Below, piece by piece: positions 59,133 to 64,000 of a DNA stretch of 64,000 nt. The DNA is from Parabacteroides sp. Marseille-P3160 (GTDB lineage: Bacteria; Bacteroidota; Bacteroidia; Bacteroidales; Tannerellaceae). The stretch spans positions 4,543,897 through 4,607,896 of the forward strand of contig NZ_LT799418.1 in assembly GCF_900162725.1 (NCBI RefSeq), in the 5' to 3' direction. Made by a program: the position numbers and the translations under genes. The notes beneath the pieces were generated by a model. It saw only the letters and a program-made list of their open reading frames with translations, was not told the origin of the DNA and made no database searches. Position 1 is the stretch's first letter, and each line of letters starts with the position of its first letter.

Positions 59133-59483
59133 GCTCTAAGATTCTTTATTAATGTTAGTATACTCATACCTATTAACAAAGAAACGAATAATATTTCTTT
59201 ACATCAAATGCCTGCAAGGGAAAACGTTTTTTGCGCGTTGGCTTTTGATTATTTCAACGGACTGCTTTTATTTTTTTATACTGGTTACTCAACTTTCACC
59301 GGCCGGTGAAAATCAGATTTCCACTATCTGTTAAAGAAAAAGTCGTTGCCATATTACTTTTTTGCCTATGCCGCGGCATGAAAAAGAGTTGGAAATAAAA
59401 CTTAAACGGTTTATTTAACTTCTCTGAAGAAATGCATACCTTTGTGTCCTCTATTGAAAACAATGACAGAATAGCCTGAAATA
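59133..59483. other. Intergenic region with divergent promoters
   Basis: This 351-base gap lies between trpB and the porin-like gene. On the minus strand TTTG, a 20-base spacer and TTTCTTTG (one mismatch) could serve trpB. The plus-strand promoter box is listed separately. Small open frames here look like chance. Confidence 0.4.
59437..59444 (+). promoter_or_regulatory. -7 box upstream of the porin-like gene
   Basis: TACCTTTG fits TAnnTTTG, 39 bases before the ATG at 59484. Confidence 0.5.
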
Positions 59484-60710
59484 TTGATGAAACGTCTAAC
59501 ATTTCTTATATTATCTTTTCTTCTTCTCTTAACCGGCGCCAAAGCGCAAAAAGATAATTTTTCTTATCAGTTTTACGGATTCGTCCGGGGTGACCTTTAC
59601 TATAATTCACGCAGTAATTACGAAACGGTAGATGGTGTTTTCTACCTCTATCCCAAAGACGAGGTGAAGGATCCGAACGGGAAAGACTTGAATGCGAATC
59701 CAAACAGTTCCTTTTATTCTTTTTGCACCCGGCTGGGATTGGATATAGCAGGCCCCCGGATCGGTTCGGCACAGACCTCCGCCAAGATTGAAACCGACCT
59801 GAGCGGGACAACGTCCATCAATTTTATGCTTCGTATCCGCCATGCCTATGCACAGTTGAAATGGGAAAACGGATCGACGCTATTGCTGGGGCAAACCTGG
59901 CATCCGCTTTTCGGAGAAGTAAAGCCCGACGTACTGAACCTGGCTACCGGGAGCCCTTTCCAACCTTTCAACCGTAGTCCGCAAATAAGATACAAATATC
60001 AGGCCGGAAGATTCACCCTCACCGGATCGGCGATTTACCAACTAATTTATAAATCCGAAGGCCCTGCCGGGAAAAGCGAGGAATACCAGAAGAACGGCGT
60101 CTTACCGGAACTTTATGCCGGGATCGACTATTCAAAAGGCAACTTCCTGGCCGGAGTAGGCATCGATATGCTTTCCCTTAAACCGCGCCTGCAGTCGGTG
60201 GTGGACAATGAAATATACAAGGTAGACGAGCGGATTACCACCTTTTCCTACGAGGCGCATGCCCGATATGCAACAAAGGAGCTTAATCTTGCCGCCAAAA
60301 CACTCCTCGCGTCTAACCTGACGCATACTTCCCTGCTCGGAGGCTACGGCGTAACGGCCATCGACCCGGTCACCGGGCAACAGGATTATACGCCTTTCCG
60401 CCATTCGACAACCTGGGTAAACGCTACCTACGGAACCAAATGGCAAGGCGGCCTCTTTGCCGGTTATACGAAGAACCTGGGGACGGACGAGCCGTTGGTC
60501 GGCAGCGTTTACGGCGGAGGACTTCAAGTGGACCAACTGAAAGCCGGCGGGGCGCAAATCACCTATAACCTGCCTAACTGGACGGTCGGAATAGAATACC
60601 TGGCAACAACTGCCGACTATGGGACGATCGACAACTTCGACGGGAAAGTGCGCGATACGCACGGGGTAACCAACCACCGCGTTTTATGTACTTTTTTCTA
60701 TCGTTTCTGA
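59484..60710 (+). CDS. Porin-like outer-membrane beta-barrel protein
   Basis: Protein of 408 residues with signal peptide FLILSFLLLLTGAKAQ, then alternating barrel strands: YQFYGFVRGDLYYNSRSNYE, SSFYSFCTRLGLDIAGPRIG, MLRIRHAYAQLKWENGSTLL, ending VLCTFFYRF with a C-terminal aromatic. This fits a 16- to 18-strand porin; the AYAQLKWENGSTLLLGQTWHPLF segment is common to Bacteroidetes porin-like proteins. The substrate is unknown. It is followed by the thiamin riboswitch; since a separate promoter precedes that, the two are probably not co-regulated. Confidence 0.85.
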   Translation: MMKRLTFLILSFLLLLTGAKAQKDNFSYQFYGFVRGDLYYNSRSNYETVDGVFYLYPKDEVKDPNGKDLNANPNSSFYSFCTRLGLDIAGPRIGSAQTSAKIETDLSGTTSINFMLRIRHAYAQLKWENGSTLLLGQTWHPLFGEVKPDVLNLATGSPFQPFNRSPQIRYKYQAGRFTLTGSAIYQLIYKSEGPAGKSEEYQKNGVLPELYAGIDYSKGNFLAGVGIDMLSLKPRLQSVVDNEIYKVDERITTFSYEAHARYATKELNLAAKTLLASNLTHTSLLGGYGVTAIDPVTGQQDYTPFRHSTTWVNATYGTKWQGGLFAGYTKNLGTDEPLVGSVYGGGLQVDQLKAGGAQITYNLPNWTVGIEYLATTADYGTIDNFDGKVRDTHGVTNHRVLCTFFYRF

Positions 60711-60721
60711 GAAAAAAACAA

Positions 60722-60729
60722 TATATTTG
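60722..60729 (+). promoter_or_regulatory. -7 box of the thiamin operon
   Basis: TATATTTG matches TAnnTTTG and lies just upstream of the TPP aptamer; a TTTC near 60705 may be the -33. The transcript would begin immediately before the riboswitch. Confidence 0.55.
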
Positions 60730-60740
60730 CGAAACAACAA

Positions 60741-60814
60741 TCAAGGGGTGCCTAAGTATAGGCTGAGATTACACCCTCGAACCTGATGCGGATAATGCCG
60801 CCGTAGGAATGATA
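60741..60814 (+). promoter_or_regulatory. TPP riboswitch (THI element)
   Basis: The conserved TPP aptamer blocks are present in order: AGGGGTGCC, GGCTGAGATTACACCC, GAACCTGATGCGGATAATG and CCGCCGTAGGAATGA. A later CTCCCCT (near 60845) could pair with AGGGG and offer an alternative fold. It controls the thiS-thiC operon in response to thiamin pyrophosphate. Confidence 0.95.
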
Positions 60815-60886
60815 TACTCCTATCTTTTTGTCCTTTGGGACACTCTCCCCTCGGTTGTTTATTGGTAGAAATAAACAAATTCGGAG

Positions 60887-61111
60887 ATGACTACTATTAA
60901 ATTAAATGACAAATCTTATGAGATAGCGGAAGAAAGTACGCTTCTTACTTTCCTGGAAAGCCATGGATTCCGTCCCGAAGGGCTTGCCATCGCCATCGAC
61001 TACGACGTAATCCCGCGTGAAAACTGGAAGGAGACCAAACTGACCGACGGTATGGAGCTAATGATGATCCGTGCCGTCTGCGGAGGTTCCGGCAAAAGCG
61101 TCCGCCTGTGA
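60887..61111 (+). CDS. thiS: Sulfur carrier protein ThiS with C-terminal extension
   Basis: Protein of 74 residues with a beta-grasp fold: IKLNDKSYEIAEESTLLTFL, GLAIAIDYDVIPRENWKETK, ELMMIRAVCGG. ThiS normally ends in the Gly-Gly that becomes a thiocarboxylate; here seven residues (SGKSVRL) follow. Either the tail is removed, or the gene has lost its normal stop, or a base change shifted the end. The stop overlaps the GTG start of the next gene by 3 bases. Confidence 0.85.
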   Translation: MTTIKLNDKSYEIAEESTLLTFLESHGFRPEGLAIAIDYDVIPRENWKETKLTDGMELMMIRAVCGGSGKSVRL

Positions 61112-61704
61112 AACTGATTGTTTTGACAGCGGAGGAGTTTCTTCCGGAAGAAGCGGCCGTATTAAACGCATTTTTCGGAGAAGGCTTGGAGACGCTCCAC
61201 CTGCGGAAACCGGCATCCGGAGCGGAAGAGGTAAAGCGTTTGCTGGACAGTATCCTGCCATCTTTCCTCGGCAGGATTGTCTTGCACGACCATTTCCAAT
61301 TGACACAGTCTTATCCGTTGAAAGGAATCCATCTGAACAGGCGCAATCCGCACCGGCCGGAAGGATATACCGGTTCCGTCAGCCGCTCTTGCCATACGCT
61401 GGAAGAGGTGAGGGAATCCGGGGCTTTCCAATACGTTTTCCTCAGTCCCATCTTCCAAAGCATCTCGAAAGAAAAGTATGGGCAGGCCTTCTCCGATGCG
61501 GAACTCTTCCGGGCAAAAGACGAAGGAATCCTCAGCGGACGGGTCATCGCCTTAGGGGGGATCAGCCGGGAAACGCTCCCTCAGGCTGCAGCTTACGGTT
61601 TCGGCGGAGCGGCCATACTCGGTACCCTCTGGAAGGCGGGAAATACAAGAAAGGACTGGATCCCTATTTTCCAGGATTTAAGACAAGAATGTGATCGATT
61701 ATGA
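61108..61704 (+). CDS. ThiE/TenI-like thiamin phosphate synthase paralogue
   Basis: Starts at GTG 61108 (KLIVLTAEEFLPEEA), 198 residues. A TIM-barrel with LHLRKP, GRIVLHDHFQL, GIHLNRRNPHRP, SRSCHTLEEVRESGAFQYVF, LSPIFQSISKEKYGQ and VIALGGIS. The ThiE pyrophosphate motifs are altered, as in TenI-like paralogues of Bacteroidetes. It probably assists thiazole aromatisation rather than coupling, but this is inferred. It overlaps thiE by 4 bases. Confidence 0.85.
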   Translation: MKLIVLTAEEFLPEEAAVLNAFFGEGLETLHLRKPASGAEEVKRLLDSILPSFLGRIVLHDHFQLTQSYPLKGIHLNRRNPHRPEGYTGSVSRSCHTLEEVRESGAFQYVFLSPIFQSISKEKYGQAFSDAELFRAKDEGILSGRVIALGGISRETLPQAAAYGFGGAAILGTLWKAGNTRKDWIPIFQDLRQECDRL

Positions 61705-62339
61705 AAGGACTACTTTTTATCACTCACCAAAATAACCAATACGATACGCTGGACTCTGTCCGGATCGCATTGGAAGGCGGATGCCGCCAAATCCAGCTGC
61801 GAATGAAGGATGCCGCCAAAGAGGCGGTCGCCCTGGTCGGGAGGGAAGCCATGGCTTTATGCAAGAAGGTCGGAGCGGAATTGTACATAGACGACCACGT
61901 CGACGTCTGTCGTGAAGTCGGCGCTGCGGGCGTCCATCTAGGCAAACTGGATATGCCTCCGGAGCAGGCGCGTACCTATCTGGGCAAAGCGTACCGGATC
62001 GGGGGAACAGCCAATACGTTTGACGATATCTGCCGGCTTGCGGAAAAAGGAGTTGATTATATCGGACTCGGACCGTTTCGTTTCACCGAAACAAAAAAAA
62101 ATCTAAGTCCGCTTCTGGGACTGAATGGTTACCGGACCATCCTTAAACGGTGCCAAGCGAACGGCATCCGTCTTCCGGTTCTTGCTATCGGAGGGATCAC
62201 TCCCGACGATATCCCCTGCCTGATGGAGACGGGAATCAGCGGGATCGCTCTCTCTTCCGTGATCCTTCAGGCGGATGATCCCGTAAAAAAGACCCGGGAG
62301 ATTGTAGAACGGATGAAAATGCATGAATCATATTATTAA
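61701..62339 (+). CDS. thiE: Thiamin-phosphate synthase
   Basis: Protein of 212 residues: [82 protein letters not shown] and [10 protein letters not shown], the ThiE blocks. It couples HMP pyrophosphate with thiazole phosphate. Overlaps the previous gene and is 19 bases before thiG. Confidence 0.93.
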   Translation: MKGLLFITHQNNQYDTLDSVRIALEGGCRQIQLRMKDAAKEAVALVGREAMALCKKVGAELYIDDHVDVCREVGAAGVHLGKLDMPPEQARTYLGKAYRIGGTANTFDDICRLAEKGVDYIGLGPFRFTETKKNLSPLLGLNGYRTILKRCQANGIRLPVLAIGGITPDDIPCLMETGISGIALSSVILQADDPVKKTREIVERMKMHESYY

Positions 62340-62358
62340 TCAATATATAACCAGCAAT

Positions 62359-64000
<1,642 letters not shown>

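Noticed and set aside
59152-59334. 60-codon ORF in the trpB-porin gap
   Set aside because: Hydrophobic but without a start context or promoter, in an AT-rich promoter region; judged chance.

Overview
The window reads as chromosome of an anaerobic or microaerophilic Bacteroidales bacterium, plausibly Tannerellaceae/Parabacteroides-like or a relative. The evidence is two SusC/SusD polysaccharide-utilization loci with FecR/ECF-sigma pairs, NigD and DUF4492/DUF4924 proteins, lipid A synthesis (lpxB), cytochrome bd, and repeated TTTG / TAnnTTTG promoters typical of the Bacteroidetes housekeeping sigma factor. No rRNA, tRNA, insertion sequence or CRISPR array was recognised.

Layout. 1-11.3 kb: a locus with an FAD oxidoreductase (cut by the window edge), a large unknown lipoprotein, SusD, SusC, FecR and a divergent ECF sigma factor. 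11.4-20.9 kb: a second locus with two GH43 glycosidases, SusD, SusC, FecR and sigma. 21-23.9 kb: a large outer-membrane beta-barrel protein. 24.1-27.1 kb: cydA/cydB with DUF4492. 27.4-29.8 kb: a Tat-exported Gfo/Idh/MocA oxidoreductase and a DUF1080 lipoprotein. 29.9-32.9 kb: an ECF sigma / anti-sigma-like / beta-repeat protein operon and a NigD-like protein. 33.0-33.5 kb: a non-coding stretch of consecutive hairpins and 22-bp repeats. 33.5-37.1 kb: lpxB, surE and cardiolipin synthase.

37.2-48.9 kb is the most striking region: a compact iron-only (Anf) nitrogenase cluster. One minus-strand gene set reads anfH, nifI1, nifI2, anfD, anfG, anfK, a small HEPN-like protein, a PNPOx/NimA-like flavin or heme protein, an AnfO-like protein, nifB and nifV. 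A sigma-54-type promoter lies just upstream of anfH. A NifA/AnfA-type activator overlapping a GNAT acetyltransferase gene sits convergent at the far end. There is no nifE, nifN, Mo-type nifHDK or vnf gene in the window. The set is therefore close to the minimum expected for making FeFe-cofactor (NifB plus homocitrate from NifV) and fixing nitrogen without molybdenum, with NifI-type post-translational control. The cluster lies between housekeeping genes (cardiolipin synthase and prfC).

49-53 kb: a tightly packed minus-strand operon (Mur-ligase-like, DUF4924, rfbD, prfC). 53.1-59.1 kb: a degenerate trypsin-like/TPR protein, a KDPG/KHG aldolase, a uridine-kinase-like nucleoside kinase and a TrpB2-type tryptophan synthase beta chain. 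59.4-60.7 kb: a porin-like barrel. 60.7-64 kb: a TPP-riboswitch-controlled thiamin operon, thiS, a ThiE/TenI paralogue, thiE, thiG and thiC, with thiC cut by the window end. ThiS carries an unusual extension beyond its Gly-Gly.

All family assignments come from reading the translated sequences against remembered family signatures. No database search was run.
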